Assembly (NCBI RefSeq): GCF_918797505.1
Contig: NC_092802.1
Span: 16,637,883 to 16,701,882, forward strand
Origin: Bemisia tabaci
Taxonomy: Eukaryota > Arthropoda > Insecta > Hemiptera > Aleyrodidae
Direction of reading: 5' to 3'
DNA length: 64,000 nucleotides
Positions 54,107 to 64,000 of the stretch are shown one piece after another (positions within the stretch are counted from its first letter, which is position 1; each line of letters starts with the position of its first letter). The notes under the pieces were generated by a model. It did no database searches. It was not told the origin of the DNA and saw only the letters and a program-made list of their open reading frames with translations. Position numbers and translations under genes: made by a program.

Positions 54107-54318
54107 TTCGGTGTGGCGCCACCGGTGGCAACATGGTCCCAGCATGAGCCGGACACGTCGCGTCGGGACAACACTCAGCAGTTGTCCGGGCAGCCTGATG
54201 TCCGGTGTCCAACGGCGTGTCCGTCCACAACGACCCCGGAGTTACGAGCGCGCGCCTCCCATTACATTCATCTGTCCCCGGCGTCACAGCCGCCGCTGCC
54301 GGGTACCATTCTACCATT
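54107..54318. other. GC-rich, repeat-free stretch
   Basis: CGGTGTGGCGCCACCGGTGG through CAGCCGCCGCTGCCGGGTACC. Both strands have open frames of about 90-100 codons, as expected of GC-rich DNA. None recognised. Confidence 0.35.
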
Positions 54319-54387
54319 CTATCGGCAAAAACACCCTATGGATATTCGAACGTTGCCAAATCTGAACCGATCAAATATTAATTTTTA
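54319..54387. mobile_element. family A MITE, left-end fragment
   Basis: CTATCGGCAAAAACACCCTA then TGGATATTCGAACGTTGCCA. It is cut off by the element at 54388. Confidence 0.65.
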
Positions 54388-54773
54388 CACGGAGAAAAAA
54401 ACTTCGTGCAAGGGGGCCCGAAGTTTAGGTCATATGGATCTCTGAAGTTTTCGGATCGAGCATCCGAACACTTAAGGTCCACCTGCTGAGGTTTGGATCA
54501 CACACCTGAAACTTCAGTTCTTACGTCTGAATACTTCGGTTATCACATCCGAAGAACTTCGATTCTCAGATCTGAAGAACTTCGGTTCTCACATCCGAAA
54601 AACTGAAAGTACTTCAGAAATCTGAAGTACTTCAGATGTAAGAACTGAAGTTTCAGATGTGTGATTCGAACCTCGACAGCTAGACCTTAAGTGTTCAGAT
54701 GCTCAATCTGAAAACTGCAGAGATCCATATGGCCTAAACTTCGGGTCCCACGCACGAGGTTTTTTTCTCCGTG
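54388..54773. mobile_element. 386-bp palindromic element (CACGGAGAAAAAAAC ends)
   Basis: Ends CACGGAGAAAAAAACTTCGT and ACGAGGTTTTTTTCTCCGTG. The arms include CCGAAGTTTAGGTCATATGG / CCATATGGCCTAAACTTCGG and ACTTCAGTTCTTACGTCTGA / CAGATGTAAGAACTGAAGT. The centre is made of GAACTTCGGTTCTCACATCC-type subrepeats. Confidence 0.92.
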
Positions 54774-54836
54774 CAGGAAAAAGTAAAAATACTTAAAGGT
54801 ATGACACCTATGGCCCTAGCCGCTTTGCGGTCTGAC

Positions 54837-55003
54837 CAGTGGCGTGACGTGTTTTGCGATATATCGATTGCTCTGCCACTTAAGCCGGTGGAAAAGGATC
54901 GATAGACAGGGTGTTCGCATCAGCGAACACCTTAATAATCAATTCTTGCTATAGGTTTAAATGGCAGAACAATCGATAAATCGCAAAACACGCCACGCCA
55001 CTG
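54837..55003. mobile_element. family B palindromic hAT-type MITE, copy with near-exact target duplication
   Basis: Ends CAGTGGCGTGACGTGTTTTG and CAAAACACGCCACGCCACTG. The core GGTGTTCGCATCAGCGAACACC is expanded by 3 bp. Flanking GGTCTGAC and GGTCTGAA match at 7 of 8. Confidence 0.93.
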
Positions 55004-55308
55004 GGTCTGAATCCAAAGGGCGCCAACCGAGCCCTTGTAAGTAAGACTAAATCGAGCGGGCTCATCTTGAAACTATCTTTTATCGATCGACCTTTTGATG
55101 CTTAAAAATTGGAATTTCGGAGCGAATTTTTCACAGAAAATGCATCAAAACTAGTTGTAATTGAAACCATTAATATCTCATTTTGTTCAAAATCTGCACT
55201 TATGCCGCCCGTGGACCGCCTCTTCTTTGCCGCCCCCCCCCTCTCATTTGTTTTGATTCATTAATAAAAACCATCAAGTGGACGTGCCGGAGGGGGAGGG
55301 GTGCATAC
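55004..55308. other. intergenic stretch with no supported gene
   Basis: AT-rich with a C-rich patch at 55231-55245. Nothing else seen. Confidence 0.4.
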
Positions 55309-55538
55309 ACTGGAAAAAAAAACAAATTGGATCTAGAGTCCAGACTCTTAAAAACATGAACAAGAAAAAGTACTCTTGATTCAATCAGAATCTAACTTAA
55401 ATCAAGAACCAAGCCTCTTAATTTAAGAGGATTTCGTTTTGATTCAAGCAAAAATCCGATTGAATCAAAAGTATTTTTTCTCGTCAATGTTTTCAAAAGT
55501 CTGAAATCTAGATCCAATGTGTTTTTTTTTTCCAGTAT
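55309..55538. mobile_element. TTGGATCTAGAGTCC-type palindromic MITE, complete
   Basis: Starts CACTGGAAAAAAAAACAAAT then TGGATCTAGAGTCCAGACTC, and ends ATCTAGATCCAATGTGTTTT then TTTTTTCCAGT. CTTGATTCAATCAGAATC and GATTGAATCAAAAGTATT mark the arms. Truncated sibling at 18659-18812. Confidence 0.9.
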
Positions 55539-55747
55539 AAGACGTGTTTACTCGTGTTGGACACATTCTTTGCGAAAGCTCTGTCAACATTACTAGCAAA
55601 AGTTCACGGAACTTTGCGTGAAAGTTAAGTTCCGTAAACCTACCTCTATGTGGACAAGGCCTTCAATTTGTAAGAGTTGAACGAAAGAATTATGAAAGAA
55701 CAAACATAAATTTGGTTTAAGAATTTTAACTTCCGCTCCCGCGCCGC

Positions 55748-55845
55748 GCTGCCGCACTGTGTTTGGCGCAATGCGTGAAGTATTCATGCAGTCTTGTAGG
55801 CGCTATGCGTTTCCCGACGACCGCTGCTACCCGCAGTGTGTTTCC
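55748..55845. repeat. single GCGCAATGCGTGAAGTAT unit
   Basis: CTGCCGCACTGTGTTTGGCG then CAATGCGTGAAGTATTCATG and AGTCTTGTAGGCGCTATGCG, as in 43540-43632. Confidence 0.83.
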
Positions 55846-56606
55846 TACAGGGGTCGAGAGGGAATTGAAATTAATTTGATCGCCCTCCGAGTTCGCGAAC
55901 GACCAAGCGTCGCTTTTCGATCGCGATACTCGATCAAGAGGCCAGAGCAGGTAAAAGAATTTGGGATACCGAATCCCGAACTCAGAGGCGAATGGGGCGA
56001 TTATTGTTCTCGTTCGAAGAACGAGAGGCAGTAGCGCGGGCAAACTGTTCAGTTCCCGAGATGGGATATGATTTCTGGCCGCATTGGCATCCCCTCGTAA
56101 GACAGGAGGGAATTAAAACCCGATCTCGATTGCCCTCCTCGAAAGACGCACACGGGGTTTCCGATCGAATTGATCTGGATCGGCTGAGTTTTTGCCCGCA
56201 AAGGCTCTGGACTTTACCCCTGGATTCTTTCCTCCACTGCTAGTCCGCACACGCTGGACCGCGACAGCCGATCACTCCTTCCTTTCACTTTGGCATTGTG
56301 CTCATGCGTTCTCCCCTTTTACTTTCGTCCTCTACCCTGGCTATTTTTCGCCTGTCATGATTCGTGCGTGAACTGTGGGCTTGTCGCTTTTTGACTTCTG
56401 CACGTCTAAACATCTATTCCTCATAGCTGATCGGTACATGTAATGTCCATATTTCTTCTACTTTTGTCAGGGTACTTTACAGAAGGCTCTCTTCGAATTT
56501 TCGGCTCATTTGAAAAATTTCGGCATAAAAGAGCAGGAAATTGGCTTATATTTTTTTTTTCTTAACTAAAGCTTTAGTCCTCTTAGATTTATTGAGCTAT
56601 TTTATT
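55846..56606. other. intergenic, partly GC-rich; GATGGGATATGA repeat piece
   Basis: GAGATGGGATATGATTTCTG then GCATTGGCATCCCCTC (56060) resembles AAGATGGGATATGAATACGA with CATTGGCATCGCCTC at 60856. This is a minor dispersed repeat that also carries the AATGCGTGAAGTATTC unit nearby in both places. No gene supported. Confidence 0.5.
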
Positions 56607-56874
56607 TGAATTGCATTTTGCAAAAAGGAATCAAGAGCATTCCAATATTGCTGGGATTGTGCAACTTACATTCTTTGATATCAAATCACTGAAATCATGC
56701 AAGAAATTAAATTTACAAGCGTAATTTTTGGCTTGAATTTAAAGTTTATTGGGAGTAAAGATAGAACTTATTTAGGCGATCAGTTTATATTTGTAAGGTG
56801 AAAATAGTTGCGCAATCTTAGAAACATGGAATGCTCGTGGTTCTCTCTTGCAAAATGTAATCCATTTAAAGCAA
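56607..56874. mobile_element. GCATTTTGCAAAAAGGAACC-type MITE, second complete copy
   Basis: Ends TGAATTGCATTTTGCAAAAA and TCTTGCAAAATGTAATCCA. The interior follows 47431-47696 (GGATTGTGCAACTTACATTC, CGATCAGTTTATATTTGTAA). Confidence 0.9.
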
Positions 56875-57136
56875 TATGAACAATTGAACACATCCGAAAA
56901 ATGAATGAAGAGAAAAACGCAACCCTCTCGGAATGCTAAAATTCGCACCTTATGTTATAGCCCATTTTGCCGTGCTACAGACGAATGCCGTAAGAACCAT
57001 TGAACCATCAGACGTTGCCAAATTTCCTTTGATGACCCGCAGATTATCGTGAAAATTCAACTATATTTTTTTACTGATTTTTCAGAGAATTTTATGAGCA
57101 ATTTGATCTAAAGTTTCGAATAATTTTAAGGCGGTA

Positions 57137-58054
57137 TAGTAGGGCCCACGAAGGATGATCCCTGAAAAATCAGGCGAATAAACGCATGGACCATGTAAAT
57201 GTCAACGCTGCGAGATCGAGCACGCACATCGACGAAACTGGGTAAAAACGCCGTATGAATATTCGCGAGTTGCCAAATTTCCTCCAATTAAATGCCTTAT
57301 TTTCAAGCAGAATTGGGCATATTTTCTCTTGAAATAATTTAATATTTCTGAAAATTATTTTCAGATGATTTAGAGCTGACAGCGAATAAAATTCTCTGAA
57401 AAATTGGAGGGAAAGTATTCACTGATTTCCCTGAAAATTCTTTTTTAGTCAACGGAAGTTTGGCATCGGCTAAAGGCTCATACGGCGTTTCCTTAGCAGG
57501 GTAGAATAGGTATTATATGCGAACCGCCGCTATTCCACCCCTATCTTCAGGTCAAAATTCTTAAAAGGAAGCCCTTTCGTAAAAGATCAATTTCCTGTAA
57601 TTTTGCCCCAATCTCTTCGTTCATTACATGGTTGAATTGCTTGTGAAATTCTGAACTAAATGATGTTTAATTGTAATTTACACTTTTTATTTTTTCCTTT
57701 TTTCTCCATTTTATAGCGAAGTTTAATTTTTATTTATCTCATATAGTATCTCGAACTGTAACTTCTTTGCTATTTGACAGATTTTTATAAATGAGGCCTT
57801 TTTTTACTCGTGCTTTAACAAAGAGTGAGGAAACTCTACCTAAAAACTTTTTTAGCAATTTTCAAAAAATTTTGGATCATTCTAGTAGGACGGTGATATT
57901 GTTAATTACGCGTAAGTAATTAGGGTTCTATTGTGGCTCGGCTCAAACATTGTCGCGCGAGCTCCAGTCTCGGTCCGGACGGGGGTGTCTCACTGCTGCC
58001 AGTGTTTGCAAGAAATACCCGCGGCTCAGGGATCATCCCTCGTGGGCCCTACTA
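57137..58054. mobile_element. Tc1/mariner-like non-autonomous element, 918 bp, with TA duplication
   Basis: Ends TAGTAGGGCCCACGAAGGAT and ATCCCTCGTGGGCCCTACTA form a 30-bp inverted pair with one mismatch that extends to GATCCCTGA. TA flanks it at 57135-57136 and 58055-58056. TA target duplications are typical of Tc1/mariner. The class is inferred from that alone, since no transposase frame is present. AT-rich interior (57540-57900) without genes. Confidence 0.85.
57238..57504. mobile_element. family A MITE (innermost of the nest)
   Basis: Ends CTGGGTAAAAACGCCGTATG and TACGGCGTTTCCTTAGCAGG. A full-length, diverged copy located inside the TA-flanked element. Confidence 0.85.
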
Positions 58055-58122
58055 TAATGCAAAACTTTTGGAGGAAATTTGGCATCACTCAAATGATTAT
58101 GCGGCGTTATTCCTCAGCACGG

Positions 58123-58621
58123 AATCACCAGCGATGCACTTTGATGTGAATGCTGAAAAGTGTAAGCGTGTCTAGGGTGGGACTTAGTTTTTTCAATCGA
58201 CCAAAAAAAATGTTGCACGGTCCTAAATGGTTCTATGTAAAAAAAAAAACCACGGTAGCCAAAAATATTTTGAAAGATAAGAAAATTTACCCGACGCGCA
58301 CACAGCCAATAGATCGTGATTTTTCCGATTGTTTGAGCATTTTAACCGTCTATTTTTGATATTTTAGTGAGTGATAGGGACTGGACTAGATGTTCAAAAA
58401 TGTGTACAAACCGAGCACATACCTTGCACATTAAGAGAATTTTTTTTTTTTTTTCTCCCAAGTCACTCTCATTTCGCTTGGCAATGCCCAGTCCCTCCGC
58501 TCGATTGCTCTTAAAATCGAAATTTCACCGTTTTTTAACTTATAATGAGCTTTGTGAGCAACCACTAATGGTGGTAAAAATCCGAAAATTTGTGAAAAAC
58601 AAATCCATACCGCATCAGTAT
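58123..58621. other. AT-rich intergenic stretch
   Basis: Nothing supported. Runs of A (58227) and T (58440). Confidence 0.4.
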
Positions 58622-58761
58622 AGCGTCTAGCCCACATACCAACTACAGGCTTCAAAGAGGTTCATCGTTGCATTTCCTGGCCCGCTCATTGGCCAGCGGT
58701 TTAAGTCGGGGCAATCGATGAGTCTCTTTGAAGCCTCTAGTTTGTAACGGGGCTGGACGCT
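58622..58761. mobile_element. 140-bp fold-back element
   Basis: GCGTCTAGCCCACATACCAA and GTTTGTAACGGGGCTGGACG then C are inverted ends. CAGGCTTCAAAGAGGTTCAT pairs with ATGAGTCTCTTTGAAGCCTC. The loop is about 45 bp. Confidence 0.83.
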
Positions 58762-58950
58762 TATGGAAGAAGAAATTTCAGAAAACTCCTGCTTCTTGGT
58801 TCGGCCACCAAACGGTCCGGGGGCGCTTCTTCGAATAGCACCGCCGGATCTTCCCACCGCGCCGCGCCGGTCTGCTGGCCCTCGACCGGCTGCGACGCGC
58901 GATTGTTCCCATTGAGCTTACTTTTGGGGTTCTCTCCGTCGGCGGAACCC

Positions 58951-59305
58951 GTGTTAATGACACCCTCTACCTACTAGCCGCTGAAAATTTGCGGACCAAT
59001 TTTTTTAAAGTTTAACTAATCTTCATTTATTCAACGGATTCAAATTCAGCTCGCAATCCTGATGAGTAATATATATAATAATAAGTAATTATATCGGTAA
59101 GTTACTGATCAAAACGTGGGCCAAACGTGAAAGCGGTCAGACATGTGTTAATGACACCCTCCTTCTACTGGTAGAGGATAATTTGCCGACCAACTTCTTT
59201 ACCGTTTCTAAAATGTTCTACTATTTCAACGGATTTGGATTCTGCTTGCAATCCTGGTGAAAAATATATATAATTACAAGTAGGTATATCGGTAAGCTAA
59301 ACAAG
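58951..59305. repeat. tandem duplication, 2 x about 194 bp
   Basis: GTGTTAATGACACCCTC starts units at 58951 and 59145. Both contain a CGGACCAA/CCGACCAA step, TTCAACGGATTTGGATTC-like text, TCGCAATCCTGATGAG-like text and ATATATATAATTA. Moderately diverged. Confidence 0.8.
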
Positions 59306-61129
59306 AATTGGAGGAATGTGATAGAAAGTATTTTAAAAGCGCTGAAGACATTTGCGAGTTTTGCGATACCATACTTATTCAATATACCTACTCATAATTA
59401 TTCAAATTTTTCATCAGACTTCGAGACTTCATAAAGAAATAGCCAGATTTCTCTGAGAAGAAGTGACGTTAATTAATTAAAAAATTTGGAAACGTCCTTT
59501 ACCACAGTCATTAATTGGAGAATTAAGAGGGAAGTAGAGATCACCCCGAAGTTGCTATGTTCAAGGAATCTGTGGTCATTATGAACAGAAAATTAAGTCT
59601 CCGTAGTTTTTCCTTCATATTTTTCATAGAGATTTAATGAATTTACTGTCAAGGAGTTTACCGTCTAATGGTTGGCGTTTATGGAACCAATCATTAACTC
59701 AGAAATCGTGTAGGTACTCCCATTGTCACCGGAATAGTGTCTCTTCACCAAAGGTGGTCTAGTTTATCCAAAATTTCTTAAAAACCTTTATAGCTCCTAA
59801 ATTTAGAGACTGTACTTAGGGTTTTCGATTACAAATTCTGGAAAGTGAAATCTAAGCGCTTAAGTACTGAAATTGACTTAAGGTATAATGATTGCTGGAG
59901 GTAGGAAATTTTATGCCCAATTCCCTAAGTGCAAGGTGAAGTAATGCAGAGAAAATTGATTTCTTGCCTAAAACCGGTTTTTTTTCCCTTTTTTTTGGTT
60001 GAGATTAGTAACTTTCGCTTACTGTTAGCCCTGTTCTCCCTTTCCCCACTTGCAGGATTGTACCTAGAATAAAAAGGAATGCATGAAATGCCAAAGAATA
60101 TTAAAAAATACTCAGTTGGAATAGCAGAGAATAAATGAATTAAAGACTAAGAGAAAAATGAGTAGGTAATAAAAAAGGGAAAAAAACAATGAAACATATG
60201 AAAAACCGGTGGATAAAACGTGTTTTGATACACGGCAAGGACGGAAATTTGAGGAAAGTTTTTGACGTATTCGAATTGCAGTTGCATATTCAGAGAGCAC
60301 CGCATTGAATGCATTGAATGCAATGCATTCAATTTTAAGAACATGAATATCATATTTCATAGCATGATGCGTTTAATATTGGTAACGGGGGAAGGGGGTG
60401 GAGAATCAAGCAAAACCCAGAAGAGGGGGGGGGGGGGGGATAGTGAAGAAAAATTAATGGAAACGTGTGATAACAATATTTCAGAGGGAGAAATTGCCGC
60501 GGCTTAAGTGGACAAATTAACTGAAATGATCGGTTACCGAGCGAAACATGTCAAGAAATTCACAAGACGAAAAAATTAACCGTCCGGGTGTTTCGTCGTT
60601 TTCACCCTCATCTCACTAGCGTGTCAACGAACTGTGCTCGGCTGGTAGTGCATTCAGACGACCTGGTGCAGCCCGCAGGAAGCGCAGGAGCCGAGGGATG
60701 GCCAAGGAGGATGACTCAACGGTCAACCATGGGTCAACGTGGACCGTATGCAGGATTCGCAGCCCAGCGGACCGCGGCGCGCCCGACACGGCGACCACTG
60801 AGCGATGAGAGGGAATAAGGAGGGAATAAACTGGCGTTCTTCATTCGCCTCTCAAGATGGGATATGAATACGAGTGTCATTGGCATCGCCTCTCTGAGGG
60901 CAATCGAATTAGACGGCTAATCGATCGCGTTCTGGGATGGGTATCGCTTTCGCCGCGATATGCCTCAGGTATCGAGAACTAAGAGCGGGCGCCGGACAAA
61001 AAGATTTGGGTTTGCGAACGGAGAGGGCATTCGAAACAAAAGGCCTCTCAACTCGCGAGCGAGGAGGCGATGCATATGAAATCCTGGAAATCGGCGTTCG
61101 CTCTTGAGAACCCTCTCGACCCCTGGTTT
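59306..61129. other. intergenic stretch with no supported gene
   Basis: Mostly AT-rich, with TGCATTGAATGCATTGAATG at 60303 and 15 G at 60425-60439. 60620-60900 is GC-rich with short overlapping frames. Nothing recognised. Confidence 0.4.
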
Positions 61130-61392
61130 CCTACAATGCGTGAAGTATTCCCTATTCATCTCAAGTCCTCGTCATCATTGCTCTCTGCGCCGCGCCACGC
61201 CGTTCCAGGCTAAATTGCGTGTTTGGTTTCTCTCTTAACTCGACTGATTAAAGTTGCTTTCTCTTGTTTCACCGATAGAATAAAAATTTAGATATTACTA
61301 TACTCTTAGGAAAATAGTTATTAACGGGATATAGAGATTTTGTCGCCTTTTCTAGTTCGTATTTTTTTTTCTGAATCTGATTTTTTTATACC

Positions 61393-61803
61393 TACCACCC
61401 ATTTCTAAATACAATTCTAGCTGAAGCGCAATTCCGCTATGCATTCACCTTTGCAAAAATTTCAGAGGAAATCGACCCGCCCAGCGTGCATGAAGGCTAT
61501 TTCCTTTTAAATCTTCTTTCACATTCTTACGGCGCAATGATACAACTATTCGAACGCTCCGGAATGCGTGAGGTATCACGCCGCTTTTGAAGGCGTTTTC
61601 AAATCAGCCAAGTTCCGATACCCGGATTATCGTTTTGCATAGTTCATATTCTTTTGTTATATTCCGTGCCACTTGTTTATCTTTAATCCTCGTAGAAAAA
61701 CCACCCATTTGTAAATACAATCCTAGCTGAAGCGCACTTCAGCTATGCATTTACCACTGCAAAAATTTCAGAGGAAATCGACAAGCCTATCGTGCATGAA
61801 GGC
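61393..61803. repeat. duplicated 115-bp sequence, two direct copies about 302 bp apart
   Basis: 61393-61510 and 61695-61803 share CACCCATTTCTAAATACAAT-like text, CTAGCTGAAGCGCA, AAAAATTTCAGAGGAAATCG and CGTGCATGAAGGC. The hAT-like element starts exactly at the end of the second copy. Confidence 0.82.
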
Positions 61804-62510
61804 AGGACCGCCACAAGGGGGGGATACTGGGTCCCTGGTACCGGGGCCCGGGCCCCTGAGGGGGCCCGTGTTACCAGTGAAAAACCACTACGAATTCACA
61901 TGCAACCCTTGTTTTGTAAGAAAAAGTGAAAAATTTACCCTAAAAATTTCGCAGAAGGTGAATAGATTTTCAGAAACTCGCTAGGGTACTGTAGAATTTT
62001 TCTTAAATTTTCAAAGAAGTATACTTCTTGGAAAATTTCTATCTATTTTCAAGATTTTCAGTACATAGGGATATTTTTAGTAACTGCGTTTCATTTTCTT
62101 CCGTCGTCAGATGCTAAGAGTCTCCAGTCTGGGCATCCTCGACTTCAATGGCTCATGGCTCAACTCCCTTGCTATAGACAAACGAAGGGGGAGTCCAGGG
62201 GGGCCTGGCCCTCTTAGAACAGAACTGAAAATAGTATCATATGCCCCCCCTCCAAAAAAAATAAAAATTTTCCAGATGTTTTGAATGCAACAATTCGCAA
62301 GTATTTTTTGTTGAAAGTAGAAAAAAAAACATAATTATTCCGCAGAAATTGATGAAAAAATTCTTTATGGAAGCTTCAAAATGCGTCCAATTAGTCGTAT
62401 AAATTCTAAAATTTTTCGGGGGATGCCCCTCGGACCCTTCCTCCCCCCCGTGCTTGGGGCCCGGACCTTATAACTGGTACCAGGGCCCGAGATGGGATGT
62501 GGCGGGCCTG
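61803..62510. mobile_element. hAT-like CAGGCCCGCCACA element, inverted older copy
   Basis: Starts CAGGACCGCCACAAGGGGGG and ends GAGATGGGATGTGGCGGGCC then TG. It aligns inversely with 48093-48750 (CTACGAATTCACATGCAACC, AAATGAAACGCAG-type and TTGCATTCAAAACAT-type blocks). No 8-bp duplication can be seen and it is more diverged. Confidence 0.87.
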
Positions 62511-63512
62511 TTTAGAAGTCATTGTGAGTTTTCAATTCGACCTGATGAAAATTAATCATTTTGAACTCGCATCGGGCCTAGCGTCACAACTCACGATTCA
62601 GCCAAATTGAAGGCGTTTTGATCATTCTAGCCCATGAAGCAGTGCTTGCAACGACACACTGTTACGATTCTGTGTGGCGGTGAAATACAAACATCCTGGC
62701 AGCTGAAAATTGCGCTCAAATGTCCTTTCCTGTGCCCAGATTTCTATTAAAGATCCGAGCGTGGCGACAAGATCTATGGCTCATTGCACCGTAGCCCAGC
62801 GCGTAGCCTAGCTGCGCAAAGTAATTATCTACCGTGACACACGGATAGTTGCATGGATGGTTGAGAAATTTCAGGGTTGGCCTAAAAACGGTCCCTAGGT
62901 ATCGACACTCCTCCTTTTCCTTTGAAACACCCTGTATAATGGGATGGATCAATTCGTCAAAATAATGCGGTTTATATTTTTTATTCATAAAATTCGTGCA
63001 GATAACTTTATCTCGGTGTTAATGCTCAATGTAGCGTTCTCGTTATCATTCTCTCTGCGATAGTCGTGATGTCAGCCAAGCTTCAACTGCTTCAAGCTGA
63101 TTCAGTTCGTTCTTGACTTCAATATGGGTAACTCTTGCTGTGCCCTCCCTGAATATTTTCCCAAAATAATTTTACTCCGCCATGCACTCTGATTGAAATA
63201 AATTCAGTTTATAACCTATGTTTCGTTGCACATTGCTGTAACATGCATCAGTGTTTATCGGAAAAGGACGATGAGCTACTTGGTGTTGCTAGGTTACCTA
63301 GCTAATCACGCAATTTAAAGATCGTCTTGCCTTAGGAGCGTAAATTTGGGATAGGATCATCCACAGCCTCTTCATTTGGTCCTAGGAAGTCGTGCGTCTC
63401 AAAAACCAACGAATAAAAAAATGAAATTTGTTGATGTTTTTTTACGTTTGTCATGATGATTGTATGTACTTCTATTTTAATGTATGCGCGTGTTATTTCA
63501 AATCAAACTCAC
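62511..63512. other. intergenic; ACACCCTGTATA motif and one arm of an inverted repeat
   Basis: A minus-strand frame of 90 codons (62716-62988) is not recognisable. TTTGAAACACCCTGTATAAT at 62921 resembles transposon termini. 63105-63183 (TTCGTTCTTGACTTCAATAT, GGGTAACTCTTGC) is inversely related to 63519-63607. Confidence 0.4.
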
Positions 63513-63841
63513 CTGAGAAATAAGAAATATGTGGAGTAATATTTTGGAGGGAATGGCAAGGAGAGAATGGCAAGAGTCACCCATATTGAAAGCAAGAACG
63601 AACCATAAAGTACATACAATAGAGTCGCAATGTTCTGGAGCGCCGCGCCGATGAAGTCACTTTTTGAGGCTGTTTTGTCCAGTACTCTTGAGACTAGTGT
63701 GCGGCGACAGGAGATGCCGTATGCGCGGGGTCCCAGCACCGGTCTTCGCTCAGAAAATGCAGGTTTAAAATTTATATCATAAAAACCGGGGGTGTTGTGC
63801 ATTTTTGAATTTGCTAGACTTCGGTGAACACATACATACAT
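63513..63841 (-). CDS. candidate membrane-protein exon fragment, product unknown
   Basis: A minus-strand frame with a hydrophobic segment LLYVLYGSFLLSIWVTLAIL, ending at CTTATTTCTCAG/GTGAGT, a strong splice donor at 63513. A second, damaged copy of the hydrophobic part lies inverted at 63105-63183 (SSFLTSIWVTLA then stops). This suggests either a small duplicated gene family or a repeat that happens to be open. No family assigned. Confidence 0.25.
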
Positions 63842-63851
63842 ACAAGTCGCT

Positions 63852-64000
63852 TTACAGCACTCCCTCGCGCTCTACGACTCCTAACCTCCACTGCTCTCTT
63901 TCAAACCACAAATCTTGGGGGATTGAGCACCTTAACATTTCTGCTTCAATCCCTTCCCTCCAACCTTTCATTGGGCGCCCTCTGCGTCTTCTCCCAGGAG
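63852..64000 (-). CDS. non-LTR retrotransposon ORF, C-terminal tail (partial)
   Basis: From the window edge the minus strand reads GRRRRGRPMKGWREGI, then EAEMLRC, then LWFEREQWRLGVVEREG and TAA at 63854-63852. The pattern G+RxRGRPxKxWx(D/E)GI ... DRxxWR is the conserved C-terminal tail found after the reverse transcriptase in many insect endonuclease-type non-LTR elements. The reverse transcriptase domain would lie beyond 64000. The 3' untranslated tail contains TGTATGTATGTATG (63830-63845), a short tetranucleotide tail. Confidence 0.75.
   Translation of the reverse strand, partial: PGRRRRGRPMKGWREGIEAEMLRCSIPQDLWFEREQWRLGVVEREGVL

Larger units (their letters stand above)
56968..58122. mobile_element. 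family A MITE (outermost of a three-level nest)
   Basis: Left part 56968-57134 (TGCCGTGCTACAGACGAATG, GACGTTGCCAAATTTCC). Right part 58057-58122 (TTTTGGAGGAAATTTGGCAT, ATGCGGCGTTATTCCTCAGC). The two are separated by the element at 57137-58054. Confidence 0.85.

Noticed and set aside
60588..60818. 76-codon plus-strand frame in GC-rich DNA
   Set aside because: Equally long frames exist on the other strand, and the region shares a minor dispersed repeat with 56060.
62716..62988. 90-codon minus-strand frame next to ACACCCTGTATA
   Set aside because: No family recognised. The adjoining transposon-end-like motif makes a repeat origin more likely than a gene.

Overview
The window looks like nuclear DNA of an insect, probably a hemipteran. 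A whitefly such as Bemisia tabaci is my best guess, from the style of the receptor gene and the repeats, but I could not test it by search. The DNA is AT-rich, gene-poor and dense in short non-autonomous transposons. There are no operons, bacterial genes, CRISPR arrays or viral genes.

Genes. The left edge (1-2373, minus strand) holds a divergent ionotropic receptor (IR) of the iGluR-like chemoreceptor family. Its channel core, with M1, pore, M2, S2 and the start of M3, is open from 1379 to the window edge, but the upstream part lies in two other frames, so it is a pseudogene or a mis-assembled gene. A complete tRNA-Lys(TTT) gene lies at 24958-25030 (minus). The right edge (63852-64000, minus) holds the C-terminal tail of a non-LTR retrotransposon ORF. 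A decayed Helitron (about 25647-26735, minus) keeps part of its Rep/helicase N-terminal domain and a textbook Helitron 3' end. Three further open stretches (28334, 49001 and 63513) are weak exon candidates.

Repeats. I recognise these families by comparing the window with itself. A is a 250-bp element with ends CTGCCGTGCTAAGG (16 copies or pieces). B is a palindromic hAT-type element of about 165 bp with ends CAGTGGCGTGGCG and 8-bp target duplications (10 copies or pieces). D has ends GCGGGCTGATTGTTGA. A hAT-like 660-bp element has ends CAGGCCCGCCACA (2 copies). Another hAT-like element has ends AGTGTTCGAAACTCAC. There are also a CACTGAAAAA-ended group, a TGGAYYGC...GGAACCAAG group, a GATCAAATTCCGAACC group, two tRNA-like SINE copies, several long fold-back palindromes, and tandem repeats of 20-480 bp.

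Layout. 1-2.4 kb IR; 2.4-5.3 kb fold-back, B copy and 480-bp tandem duplication; 5.5-6.2 kb polypyrimidine block followed by a GC-rich island; 7-24 kb scattered A, B and fold-back elements; 24.9 kb tRNA; 25.6-27.1 kb Helitron relic; 28-35 kb mixed repeats with a SINE; 35.4-37.6 kb tandem repeats joined to an inverted D dimer; 38-58 kb the densest part, with several insertions nested inside other insertions; 58-64 kb sparser, ending in the retrotransposon tail. The nested insertions, several marked by exact target-site duplications, give a relative order of transposon activity and are the most informative part of the window.
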